Assembly: GCA_030348875.1 (NCBI GenBank)
Contig: JAUCEP010000002.1
Span: forward strand, 446,501-510,500
Direction of reading: 5' to 3'
Source: Ureibacillus composti
GTDB taxonomy: Bacteria; Bacillota; Bacilli; Bacillales_A; Planococcaceae
Length of the DNA stretch: 64,000 bases
Part shown: positions 43,715-52,625 of the stretch, piece after piece
Numbering within the stretch: position 1 is the stretch's first letter
Layout: each line of letters opens with the position of its first letter
Notes under the pieces: generated by a model
Seen by the model: the letters and a program-made list of their open reading frames with translations, nothing else
What the model was told of the DNA's origin: nothing
The model's database searches: none
Program-made: the position numbers and the translations under genes

Positions 43715-44806
43715 ATGTTAGCTACAGGCTCGATAACAACAATACCCGGAACGAAAGGAAAACAGTTTGGAAAGGATATATATACATCGTTAATAAAGTT
43801 TAGAGATTTAGAGAAATTTTTAGCTGTATTCCCTCAAGTTCAAAGAAAAGTTGATAAAAAGAGGGTAAATTTACTTGCAGGTTATGTTTTGAAAGGCTTG
43901 GAAGAAGGAAATATGAGCTTTTTAACCTCAATTACAGCAACTTGTAGGGGGGACATCTTTTTTAATGATTCAAAGCAAGTAATTGCAATAGATACTAGTA
44001 GCCAATTGTCTATTAATGATGGTCAACATAGATTTGAAGGCGTTAGAAAAGCAATAAGTGAAATCAAGAAGGAAATAAGAAAAACCAAGGCAGGCGAAAG
44101 TAAAGAGTTTCTTAAAGAAAAATTAAATTACCTTGAAGAAATGACGTTACCTATTGTAATTTTTGCAAACATATCGGAAAGTGAAGAAATGCAATTATTT
44201 CATGATTTAAATAATTTGGCGAAGGCGCCTAGCAAATCTGTAAACCTTAGATTTAATCAGTCTAATCTTTATATTAGGCTAGCAAAAGAAGTCTCTCAAG
44301 AAAATGAATTTCTTTCAGCCTATGGTATTGATATGGAAAACGATAAACTTTCGGATAAAAATCCAAACTTTGCTCTGTTAAATACTATTAGTAATAGTAT
44401 TTCATTCATACTGCTTGGTAAAAGTAGACAAGATGATGCATTTTTAACTTCGGAAAATTATCAAATCCATAAAGAATATGTTAATACAATTTTTGATAAT
44501 CTATTTACAACCCTCCCAAGTGACATTACAAATAGAAAAAAATATTTATTGGGGAGAGCTTCGACGTTACAAGGGATTTGTAAATTTATCTATTATGCAA
44601 AAAATACACTTCAACTATCAGACGATGTACTTTACAAAGTTATAGAAGACACAGAGTGGAGACATGATGATGTGTGGTTAAGTTATGGCGGTTCTTGGGA
44701 TAAAAATAATGAGGGTATTACATTTTCTGGAAGTGCGGCAGCGATAAGTTCTGTTTATAGGATACTAATGGATAATATGGATAATATCCACTCAACTACT
44801 GTATAG
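43715..44806 (+). CDS. DGQHR-domain (DndB-like) protein
   Basis: This 363-residue protein carries the DGQHR signature (LSINDGQHRFEGVRKAI, about residue 100) and LPIVIFANISESEEMQLFHDLNNLAKAPSKSVNLRF, typical of DndB-type proteins. In Dnd systems DndB is the negative regulator of phosphorothioate DNA modification. No dndA, C, D or E gene is here, so it is either a stand-alone DGQHR protein or part of another system. ATG 43715 follows AAGGAGG; the frame is open upstream to 43676. Confidence 0.85.
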   Translation: MLATGSITTIPGTKGKQFGKDIYTSLIKFRDLEKFLAVFPQVQRKVDKKRVNLLAGYVLKGLEEGNMSFLTSITATCRGDIFFNDSKQVIAIDTSSQLSINDGQHRFEGVRKAISEIKKEIRKTKAGESKEFLKEKLNYLEEMTLPIVIFANISESEEMQLFHDLNNLAKAPSKSVNLRFNQSNLYIRLAKEVSQENEFLSAYGIDMENDKLSDKNPNFALLNTISNSISFILLGKSRQDDAFLTSENYQIHKEYVNTIFDNLFTTLPSDITNRKKYLLGRASTLQGICKFIYYAKNTLQLSDDVLYKVIEDTEWRHDDVWLSYGGSWDKNNEGITFSGSAAAISSVYRILMDNMDNIHSTTV

Positions 44807-45080
44807 TTGAAAAAGTAAATAAAAACGACTGGCTTTTTCAATTTAAAAATTTATGAATCGTAACGGTGAACCTTATTATAAAGGATTTTTTAATTAACAA
44901 AATATATTGTATATTGGTTTGTAAATCCCTAAATATACTAGAGATTTACAAATTTTTACCCCTAGTTCCATATAAGATATCTCAAACCTTTGAGCACAAG
45001 GGTAAACATTATCTGAAGTGAATTCTGTTGACCAAGATTAATGATTGATTCTTTCAACAAATGTTCTATGAGGATAAAAA

Positions 45081-45154
45081 ATGAGTTTCACGGATAATGA
45101 CTTGAGCAGTTTTTAGAAAAAATGAAAAGCTATAATGTGATAAAGGAATGCTAA
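45081..45154 (+). pseudogene. Tiny frameshifted ORF before a terminator
   Basis: ATG 45081 follows ATGAGGATAAAA and encodes SFTDNDLSSF, then, allowing one missing T, LEKMKSYNVIKEC and a stop inside the following terminator. This may be the end of a decayed gene. Evidence is thin. Confidence 0.25.
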
Positions 45155-45191
45155 ACCGAACCACCCTAAAATTCGGTTTAGCATTTTTTTA
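45147..45191 (+). terminator. Strong terminator upstream of the GHKL cassette
   Basis: AATGCTAAACCGAA and TTCGGTTTAGCATT form a 14-bp perfect stem with an 11-base loop, followed by TTTTTT. It insulates the cassette from upstream transcription. Confidence 0.9.
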
Positions 45192-45465
45192 AGTAGTTAA
45201 ATATAAATGTTATTCGTAACTATAAAAAATGATAAGAGTAGTTTTAAGTATTGAAATTAAATATTTATTGTTCAGCAGGTATATCCATTCATCATTTTCC
45301 ATCCTTGCCTTAAACCACTAATAAAAACAGGATCTAAATTTGTTATAATATTACAATGGATATAGTACATATGAATTAATAGTCACTCAAAAAATCCTAA
45401 ACATACTGAATTTTTTTGAGTAGATATCAATCCCAAAAGACTCAAAATTAAAAAGGAGACTAGAA

Positions 45466-47394
45466 ATGCTACCATTTTGGAATTTCCCAGCCGCTGCTGG
45501 AGGAACAATCAATTCAATTAACAATGCAGGGATTGAAACGTTCCGTGGCAATGAACTGGACTCTTTAACACGCGAAATTTGTCAAAATTCACTCGATGCT
45601 GTGAAAGACGAAAATCAACCCGTCATTGTGGAATTTAGACAATTTCAAATATCAAGCAATCAATTCCCACAACGTGATGAACTTGTAAACGCCTTCAACA
45701 AATGTGAAAGCACATGGAAGGGCAAAAATACAAAAATTGAACAATTTGTAGAGCAAGCAAAATACATATTAAAGAATGATCAAATTCCATTCCTACGAAT
45801 TAGTGATTTTAATACAAATGGTTTAGAAGGGGCACGTACGGGAGAGCTAGGTTCCCCATGGAGTTCGCTCGTAAAAGAAGCCGGTTCTTCAAACAAAGGA
45901 GATAGTTCGGGAGGAAGCTATGGTATCGGGAAGTCGGCACCGTTTGCCAATTCAAAGTTACGTACACTTTTCTATTCTTCTTATGACATCACAGATTACC
46001 AGTCTCATATCGGGGTAGCGAATATCATGTCATTTGAAGAAAGACCTGGCTATAACACACTTGGAACGGGCTATTTTACGGACAGTCATAACTCAATTGC
46101 CATCCCAAACCTATTACAATTAGATCCAAGTTTCCGACGTGATGAAACAGGAACGGATATCTATGTAACAGCATTTGAGCCAAAAGAAAACTGGATTGAA
46201 GCAATCCGAAACTCTGTAATTTACAATTTCTTCATTACGATATGGCAAGATAAGCTAGTTGTCAAAATTGAAGATGAAACGATCTCACATGAAAATATTG
46301 GTACACTTATTGCTAAACTCGATGACGATAAAGAAGAATATCGTCAAGTGAAGGCTTACTTTAAGCTGTTAACATCTGGAAAGGGCATTCAAATTCCATA
46401 TCCAGCGAAAAAATACAAAAAAATTGGTGAGTTCAAAGAGGGAGAAGCAACCCTTTACATTATGAGAGGCGAAGATTTGAATCGACGCGTACTCATGACA
46501 CGAAAAGTAGGAATGCGTCTATTTGAACAAAACCGTATTAGCGGAAGCATTTCCTTTACTGGAATTCTCATCATACACGGAACACATATGAACCAGGTGT
46601 TTAAAAAGATGGAAAACCCGGCTCATACAGAATGGGAGCCGAACCGTTACGAAGAGGCACCAAGCGAAGCGAAAAAAGCTTTTAGCGATTTACGTAAGTT
46701 TATTCGTGAGACCGTACAACAACAATTTCAGGCTGAAACAACTGATACAATGGATGCCTTTGGAGTTAGTGATTTCTTACCTGATACAACACAAGTAGCA
46801 GGCGAAGGGGATGAAAAGAAAGAATCCCTTACAATGAAAATCAAGTCTATAGCTCAAAAGAAAAAGGAAAAGCCAAAGAAAAAAGTAAAGAAAAAACAGC
46901 GGAAAGAAAACTTTGAAGATACGTTAGAAGAAGTAGGGATTGCACCTGAAGGCGAACAAGCAGGACACTCGAACGATGACCGTAATGAAGGGGAAGGTTT
47001 AGGTGGTGGCACAGGCAACCAACACGGAGAACAAGGATCTTCTGATGAGGGAACGGGCGGTGCTAGAGACGGTAAAGGTGAAAAAGAAAAAAATAAACCA
47101 ATTGACGTAGACACACGTTATATTTGTCTTGAAAAAGATTCCGGATTATACCGGCTAAACATCAAGCCAGAGAAAAGGTTCGAAAAAGGGAAACTTGAAT
47201 TTAAAGTATCGGGTGAGCAAAGTGATTATATTTTACCGGTCATAACAGTGACATCGAATGATATTGAAATCACAAGCATCGATAAAAATGTTGTGCGTTT
47301 CGTTAACTTAACAGGGAAAAAACCAAAAAACATTCAAGTACAAGTAGATTATGAACAATATTGCGTACTGGAGGTGGACCTATATGAAATTTAA
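45466..47394 (+). CDS. GHKL-type (paraMORC-like) ATPase, cassette gene 1
   Basis: This 642-residue protein has an N-terminal GHKL/HATPase_c domain: N-box LTREICQNSLDA (E37, N41, D44), G1-like DFNTNGLEGA, and G2 SSGGSYGIGKSAPFA. The ATPase is followed by a transducer-like region (about 250-410), a lysine-rich then Gly/Glu-rich linker (about 445-560; EKPKKKVKKKQRKEN, GEGLGGGTGNQHGEQGSSD) and a C-terminal beta domain. It resembles the MORC/HSP90-like ATPases of prokaryotic conflict systems. ATG 45466 follows AAAGGAG. Its end overlaps gene 2 by 11 bases. Confidence 0.8.
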   Translation: MLPFWNFPAAAGGTINSINNAGIETFRGNELDSLTREICQNSLDAVKDENQPVIVEFRQFQISSNQFPQRDELVNAFNKCESTWKGKNTKIEQFVEQAKYILKNDQIPFLRISDFNTNGLEGARTGELGSPWSSLVKEAGSSNKGDSSGGSYGIGKSAPFANSKLRTLFYSSYDITDYQSHIGVANIMSFEERPGYNTLGTGYFTDSHNSIAIPNLLQLDPSFRRDETGTDIYVTAFEPKENWIEAIRNSVIYNFFITIWQDKLVVKIEDETISHENIGTLIAKLDDDKEEYRQVKAYFKLLTSGKGIQIPYPAKKYKKIGEFKEGEATLYIMRGEDLNRRVLMTRKVGMRLFEQNRISGSISFTGILIIHGTHMNQVFKKMENPAHTEWEPNRYEEAPSEAKKAFSDLRKFIRETVQQQFQAETTDTMDAFGVSDFLPDTTQVAGEGDEKKESLTMKIKSIAQKKKEKPKKKVKKKQRKENFEDTLEEVGIAPEGEQAGHSNDDRNEGEGLGGGTGNQHGEQGSSDEGTGGARDGKGEKEKNKPIDVDTRYICLEKDSGLYRLNIKPEKRFEKGKLEFKVSGEQSDYILPVITVTSNDIEITSIDKNVVRFVNLTGKKPKNIQVQVDYEQYCVLEVDLYEI

Positions 47395-48229
47395 TGGATC
47401 TTTCCCATATCCCGTACTAACTCCCGAAAATGATAATTACAAAAAGTCTTCTTTTGAAACAACAATAGAAGCAGAAAAATCATTCGGCCAATTATATATC
47501 AATTTAAAATGTAGTCTTCAAGATAGACAGATTGCGGAATTAATTGCAGAAGAAAAAGCGAAGTATGCATTACATATTGAATGTCCGCAAACAAGCTTTC
47601 GCCAAATCTATCAGTCAGAACAACCAAACATTACAGCAAAGATTCCAGACAATGTATTGCGCGGAAAAATTGATGTTCATCCATTTATCTTAGCGAGTAC
47701 GGAAATTGAAGATTATACAAATCCTAATTTAGATGATTTTTATCAGGGCTATCCGATTACGTTTGAAAAAGGGAATATTTTAGCGTTAGGTGAAGCGGTA
47801 GAGGTTGTCTTATTTGAAGAAGATGAAGAATTGCATAACCTTCCTTCAATCGTAACGGTTCGCCGTGTTGAAAAAGAAAAGGTTATGACAGTAGATATTG
47901 ACTCTGATCAAATCATTATTAAGCTACCTAAAGTGGAATATGACCAATATGCTATCAATGCAAGTTCAAGATTAAAAGAAACGATTTTATCGGTAGTCAT
48001 CCTACCAAGTCTGATGGATGTGTTTTATCGGTTAAAAGACAATAGTGAAGATTACGCCGAATACAAATGGTACCAGGTGCTAACACGTATCTTTGAAAAG
48101 AACAGCCGACCATTAAGCCAAGTGATTAACGGTACATTATCTCCGTTAGAAGCGGCTCAAATGGTGTTACAGCAGCCTTTAGAAAAGGCCTTTAATGAAA
48201 TTAAGAAATTTAACGAAACGGAGGACTAA
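47384..48229 (+). CDS. Unknown cassette gene 2
   Basis: This 281-residue protein starts at ATG 47384, 7 bases after GGAGGTGG, inside the end of gene 1. I recognise no named family. The N-terminal about 160 residues look beta-rich (SFETTIEAEKSFGQLYINLKCSL.., HIECPQTSFRQIY), and the C-terminal part is helical (LKETILSVVILPSLMDVFYRLKD.., YKWYQVLTRIFEKNSR). The last helices have the look of a protein-interaction module. Tight coupling implies stoichiometric expression with the ATPase and the third gene. Confidence 0.75.
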   Translation: MKFNGSFPYPVLTPENDNYKKSSFETTIEAEKSFGQLYINLKCSLQDRQIAELIAEEKAKYALHIECPQTSFRQIYQSEQPNITAKIPDNVLRGKIDVHPFILASTEIEDYTNPNLDDFYQGYPITFEKGNILALGEAVEVVLFEEDEELHNLPSIVTVRRVEKEKVMTVDIDSDQIIIKLPKVEYDQYAINASSRLKETILSVVILPSLMDVFYRLKDNSEDYAEYKWYQVLTRIFEKNSRPLSQVINGTLSPLEAAQMVLQQPLEKAFNEIKKFNETED

Positions 48230-48231
48230 CA

Positions 48232-48996
48232 GTGAAACTTAAATTTTTATCAGAAGACACATTGCAAGACCTTCGTGCAAATTTTGAATCCTACAAAGAG
48301 CATTACTATAAAAAAGACGATGCTTGGTTTGATAAATACTTCAGTCAGGAAGGTCGACTATTTGAATCGAACATTGAGTTTGAAAAGCCTGAATTCGATA
48401 TGGGTGAAGATTTCTTAGTGAGTGATTTTGAAAATGTTAAAAACGTCTATGAATCTTTGAAACACTTAAACGTCTCACAAGCAACACAAGAGCGTTTATG
48501 GGCCGGACTCGCTCATATACAAATGCGTGATTATGTGAATTATCGAATTGCCAATGACATCGAAAAGAAAAATGATAAACGTATCCAATCCGCAATGTTC
48601 TTTACAAACGGTGCGAAACGTTCCTTATTCGTACATGTACTCGCTCGTTTATGGTGGGTAGGGTATATGACTTATGACGAAAACAACAAGGAAAATCCAT
48701 ATTGGTTAACAGAATTCTTCTGCTCAGCTGATTTCTCAGCGCGATGTGTGGTTTTCTTCTCAAGTAACTTCACATCAAATCGAGCCATAACAAAAGGCAT
48801 ATTAAAAGCTCTTATTACATTACGAGATGAAGGGGTAGCAATTAAGCGAGAACACTTCGTTGAAGCTAACAAATACCTGAATATTTCTGGTGGTGCGATG
48901 GTACTTGATCTTCTTGAAGAGAGTGAGGTGGAAGAGATGGTGAAGAAGAGAATTAGGAAGGTATTTGGTATAAAGGAGAATGTGGTGTTTTCATAA
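48232..48996 (+). CDS. DUF6339-like protein, cassette gene 3
   Basis: This 254-residue protein starts at GTG 48232, 6 bases after GGAGG and 2 bases after gene 2. The N-terminus (KLKFLSEDTLQDLRANFESYKEHYY.. DDAWFDKYF) recalls DUF6339, from memory only. The body has WAGLAHIQMRDYVNYR, a Trp-rich LARLWWVGYMTYDE segment, and FFCSADFSARCVVFFSSNF. The enzymatic role is not evident. The three genes form a compact operon with terminators on both sides. Confidence 0.72.
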   Translation: MKLKFLSEDTLQDLRANFESYKEHYYKKDDAWFDKYFSQEGRLFESNIEFEKPEFDMGEDFLVSDFENVKNVYESLKHLNVSQATQERLWAGLAHIQMRDYVNYRIANDIEKKNDKRIQSAMFFTNGAKRSLFVHVLARLWWVGYMTYDENNKENPYWLTEFFCSADFSARCVVFFSSNFTSNRAITKGILKALITLRDEGVAIKREHFVEANKYLNISGGAMVLDLLEESEVEEMVKKRIRKVFGIKENVVFS

Positions 48997-49126
48997 ATTA
49001 TTCTAATTGATGGAAAAATAAATACTAACAGATTTGTTTAAGTAGAATTTAGTGATATTTAATGAGGGGTTTCTACTATAAAGAAGATTGATTTGGATTT
49101 CTTTGAGGAGTATAGAATTAAATTAG

Positions 49127-49160
49127 ACAGTCTACCAAGTGTGGTAGGACTGTTTTTTGT
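49127..49160 (+). terminator. Terminator of the GHKL cassette
   Basis: CAGTCTACCA and TGGTAGGACTG form a stem with a 4-base loop (AGTG), followed by TTTTTTGT. Confidence 0.88.
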
Positions 49161-49255
49161 ATAATTTGAAATAAGAGAAGTTTTACCCCTTTTGAAATAA
49201 AAACTCTAGCTATTAGTGGGAAAATAAAAGGTTCTACAATTATGGAGGTACATTT

Positions 49256-49444
49256 ATGAAAAGAGCTTTACAGTTATCACATTATAGAGAAATGAAACTT
49301 TTCAAATTTATCTATTGCATTAGTTTATTGTTTGTACCATGGGTTCTTTTTCTAATATCATTTGATTATATACTAACGGTAATAATGGGAGTCATTCTGA
49401 TATTATATATCGGTTGTTTATTGCAAAATAGAAGTGCAGACTAG
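49256..49444 (+). CDS. Small two-span membrane protein
   Basis: This 62-residue protein starts at ATG 49256 after GGAGG. Two hydrophobic segments (about 18-37 and 40-56) follow a basic N-terminus (KRALQLSHYREMKLFK). I recognise no family. It lies between the cassette terminator and the IS21-family element, and its stop is 37 bases before the proposed left end of that element. Confidence 0.55.
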   Translation: MKRALQLSHYREMKLFKFIYCISLLFVPWVLFLISFDYILTVIMGVILILYIGCLLQNRSAD

Positions 49445-49561
49445 TGCAAAGAATTTGTACAGAGTCTAGCACTTTTTTCGTGCAAAAAAAATAGACTTGC
49501 CAGTCACCCCAAGTCACTCTACTGTTAAAGTGTCGAATTTTACCAGTGGAGGAATGAAAGG

Positions 49562-50992
49562 ATGCTAGCAATGTCTGAAGTTAATTGTATCAAAACATTA
49601 CGAAATGAAAAAGGATTATCTATATCTGCGGTGGCTACTACCATGAAAGTCAATTGGCGTACTGCTAAGAAATATGGGGATGGAGATCAACTTCCTCAAG
49701 AAAAAACTCATCAGAAAAAAGGCATGATGTATACAGAAAAATGGGGAGAAATCATTGTTGATTGGCTAGAGGAAGATATAAAAGTAAAGAAAAAATTACG
49801 TCGTACAAATAAGAAAATGTTCGAAGATTTACAATCAATGGGCTTTAAAGGGTCGTATCGTACAGTGTGTGATTTTATTCAAGAATGGCGAGCTGCAGAA
49901 GATGATGATATGAGTAAAGGTTATGAAAGATTAGATCATCCAGAAGGTGAAGCGCAATTGGACTTTGGGACAATGGAGGCCGTTCAAGATGGTGAGATTG
50001 TAGATGTACATGCATTAGTTATGTCCTTTCCTGCAAGCAATACTGGCTTTGCGGTGCCGATGCCTGGAGAAAATTTAGAATGTTTTTTAAGTGGATTACA
50101 ACAGCTCTTTAAACAAGCAGGCGGTGTACCAATTAGTATTCGAATTGATAATTTAACACCTGCAGTAAAAAAAGTAAGAAAAGGTGAAACAGAAGCAGAG
50201 TTAACAGATGCCTTTCGGCACTTTCAACAATATTATGGTTTTAAAGTACAGGTATGTAACCCTGCAAGTGGTAATGAAAAAGGCCACGTCGAACGAAAAG
50301 TTGGTTATGTACGTTACAATTTCTTTAGCACACCCCCAGTCATTAATGATTTTGAGGATCTGAGAGAACAATTGGAATGTCAATTAAAGAAAGATAGACA
50401 GCGACTACATTATAAAAAAGAAGAATTGATTGAAGACCTATGGTTACAGGAGCAAAAGCAATTATTGAAATTACCAGAAGAACCTTATCCTGTATTTAAG
50501 CAGTTTGCGATTGGATTTAATAAATATAATGAATTCAATTTGGATCAACACTTGATCCATGTACCGAGAGCGCGAAATTATGTACAACTATATTGTATTA
50601 CGTATTGGGATTCTTTCAAGGTGATTACAAATGAAGGTGAAATTTTATTATCTGATACAAGACCGTATATGAAGAAACGACGTTTCATTCCGTGGAAAGA
50701 TATATTAAAAGATTGGTTGAAAAAGCCACGTGTAATCGGGCATTCACGTTATACCCCCTATTTACCAACTCGTATTAAAGAGTACTTAACAGTCCCTTCC
50801 TTTGCGTTAAGGAAACAGCGACTAAATGAATTGATAACGCTTTTAGTGAATCATGATATGAAAGAAATTGACCAAAACTTTTACGAATATATTCCGAAAA
50901 ATAACGAGGAACAGGAACACCCTTACGGTGTAAATTGGACAGATTATGATGCCCTTTCTCAAAAGGGAAAGGAGGTAACAGCACATGAATGA
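49562..50992 (+). CDS. istA: IS21-family transposase IstA
   Basis: This 476-residue transposase has an N-terminal helix-turn-helix (about 12-40; RNEKGLSISAVATTMKVNWRTAKKY) and an rve-type DDE core: ERLDHPEGEAQLDFGTMEAV (first Asp), ISIRIDNLTPAVKKV (second Asp) and SGNEKGHVERKVGYVR (Glu). The beta-barrel C-terminus follows. ATG 49562 is preceded by GGAGG. It overlaps istB by 8 bases. The frame is intact. Confidence 0.94.
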   Translation: MLAMSEVNCIKTLRNEKGLSISAVATTMKVNWRTAKKYGDGDQLPQEKTHQKKGMMYTEKWGEIIVDWLEEDIKVKKKLRRTNKKMFEDLQSMGFKGSYRTVCDFIQEWRAAEDDDMSKGYERLDHPEGEAQLDFGTMEAVQDGEIVDVHALVMSFPASNTGFAVPMPGENLECFLSGLQQLFKQAGGVPISIRIDNLTPAVKKVRKGETEAELTDAFRHFQQYYGFKVQVCNPASGNEKGHVERKVGYVRYNFFSTPPVINDFEDLREQLECQLKKDRQRLHYKKEELIEDLWLQEQKQLLKLPEEPYPVFKQFAIGFNKYNEFNLDQHLIHVPRARNYVQLYCITYWDSFKVITNEGEILLSDTRPYMKKRRFIPWKDILKDWLKKPRVIGHSRYTPYLPTRIKEYLTVPSFALRKQRLNELITLLVNHDMKEIDQNFYEYIPKNNEEQEHPYGVNWTDYDALSQKGKEVTAHE

Positions 50993-51710
50993 AGCGATTC
51001 ATCAATTGTGTAAACAGCTAAGACTAGCCCATATAGCTGAATCTATTGACGATGTTCCATTTACAACGCCAGAAGAATATATTTACCAACTTTTATTAAA
51101 AGAACAAATGGGGCGAGAACAAGCCAAAATAGCACGAAACTTAAAACAAGCGCGATTTATTGATACAAAAACATTAGAAACCTATCAATGGCATAAAGAT
51201 ATCAGTTTACCAAATCATATAACCAAAGAAGAATTAGTGAAATTAGAGTTCATTCGAAGAAATGAAAATTTAATTTTAGTTGGAGCGCCAGGTACTGGGA
51301 AAACACATTTAGCATCAGCACTAGGTAGAAAGGCTTGTGAGCAAGGATATGAGGTCCGTTTTTATAGAGTTTCACATTTAGTAGAAGAATTAGAGCAGGC
51401 ACTAAAAACGGGAAAATTAAAGCAATTTCGAAGTAAGTTAGAGAAAGTAGATTTGATGATTTTAGATGAAATGGGTTACCTTCCATTTGGAAAAGAAGGA
51501 GCTGAACTACTCTTTCAAATTATTACGGAGTGTTACGAGCAAAAGAGTTTAATTATTACGTCAAACTTAGAATTTAGTCAGTGGAATCGTATTTTTTCAG
51601 ATTCGCGTTTAACAGCAGCTCTGGTGGATCGCTTAATTCACCATGCCCATATTATTTCTTATACGGGACAGAGCTTCCGTTTAGCCAACGCGTTGTCGAG
51701 AAAACAGTAA
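50985..51710 (+). CDS. istB: IS21-family helper ATPase IstB
   Basis: This 241-residue AAA+ protein is the DnaC-like partner that activates IstA and selects targets. Walker A is VGAPGTGKTHLASALG, Walker B is LMILDEMGYLPF, and sensor 1 is SLIITSNLEFSQW. RLTAALVDRLIHHAHIISYTGQSFRL is the usual C-terminal segment. Start ATG 50985 follows AAAGGAGG within the istA end. The pair is complete, so the element may be active. Confidence 0.95.
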   Translation: MNEAIHQLCKQLRLAHIAESIDDVPFTTPEEYIYQLLLKEQMGREQAKIARNLKQARFIDTKTLETYQWHKDISLPNHITKEELVKLEFIRRNENLILVGAPGTGKTHLASALGRKACEQGYEVRFYRVSHLVEELEQALKTGKLKQFRSKLEKVDLMILDEMGYLPFGKEGAELLFQIITECYEQKSLIITSNLEFSQWNRIFSDSRLTAALVDRLIHHAHIISYTGQSFRLANALSRKQ

Positions 51711-51797
51711 AAATATTGGGTGGCAACACTCTGTATTTTTCATTGCAATTCTCTGCACTTTTATCTTGCAAAATACATCGGTTTATCAATATATATA

Positions 51798-52406
51798 ATG
51801 TTAACGAATTTTAATAGAAATGATCTACTGCCAAAAGAATATTGGCTATTTGTAAGTCTTTCAATTTTTGTAGTTATATCTGTATTCTTTTTTCTTATAG
51901 TTTCTATGGGAAATTTAAATTACAACAATCTATTTTTTAATTCCGTAGCGATAATACTAGCTCTAGCAATTTTCGCTCATCTAATCTGTTGGTGGATTTT
52001 TTTACAGGCAATTTTATCTATTTTATACTATTGGATACTGAAGATAATGTTTCCTAAAGAATCTCAGTACATAAAAAATTATATATCTATCAGGGAGCTC
52101 TCAGAATACATAAACATCAATGATCAAATGAAATTTCTAAATACTCTTATTATAAACATAGTAATGTACTTAATTGCAGTAGGATACGTCTTTTTATGGA
52201 TTATGTCACTATTAAGTAGTAATGATGAGGTGATTAAAGTTATCATTGATTTTTCTAAGAAATACTCAGTGGTTAGCTTTGGAAACACTGTTGGATTGTT
52301 TTCACTGTTAATTGCAGTTTACACTGTTACATACTCTCAACAAAATAAGATATATGATAAAGCCCTAGAAGAAAGCTATGACAAAACATATTCATCTAAA
52401 GATTAA
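51798..52406 (+). CDS. Membrane protein of unknown function, next to IS21
   Basis: This 202-residue protein has about four hydrophobic segments (about 16-38, 48-80, 117-145, 165-185). It begins at ATG 51798, 51 bases beyond the proposed IS21 right end, and has no clear ribosome binding site, so the element may have removed its native promoter or N-terminus. No family is recognised. It ends before a convergent helicase gene. Confidence 0.5.
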   Translation: MLTNFNRNDLLPKEYWLFVSLSIFVVISVFFFLIVSMGNLNYNNLFFNSVAIILALAIFAHLICWWIFLQAILSILYYWILKIMFPKESQYIKNYISIRELSEYININDQMKFLNTLIINIVMYLIAVGYVFLWIMSLLSSNDEVIKVIIDFSKKYSVVSFGNTVGLFSLLIAVYTVTYSQQNKIYDKALEESYDKTYSSKD

Positions 52407-52578
52407 AATTATTGATGATAATGAAATATAGAAGAGTTTATGGTATTTTACTGAAGATCGTACTACAACACTTTGCTTCTTAATAATTTCTCGAGAGATA
52501 AAAAACTTTTTAAAAATATTAAATTGATTGATTATTCTACTTATAGCTAATCTAAGAGAAAGAACCATAAAAGTATAA

Positions 52579-52622
52579 TAATAAGAGACTGTCTTCAAAA
52601 TTGTTTTGAAAACAGTCCCTTA
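52579..52622. terminator. Hairpin between convergent genes
   Basis: GGGACTGTTTTCAAAACAAT pairs with itself as GACTGT.TTCAAAA/TTTTGAA.ACAGTC. It serves at least the minus-strand helicase gene that ends at 52626. Confidence 0.65.
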
Positions 52623-52625
52623 AAT

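Larger units (their letters stand above)
49481..51747 (+). mobile_element. IS21-family insertion sequence
   Basis: The element contains istA and istB. Candidate ends are TGCAAAAAAAATAGACTTGC.. at 49481 and, inverted, TGCAATGAAAAATACAGAGT.. ending at 51747; the outer 32 bases match imperfectly. Short similar blocks (GCACTTTT..TGCAAAA) also flank both ends, so the exact limits and target duplication are uncertain. Length about 2.27 kb is normal for the family. Confidence 0.7.
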
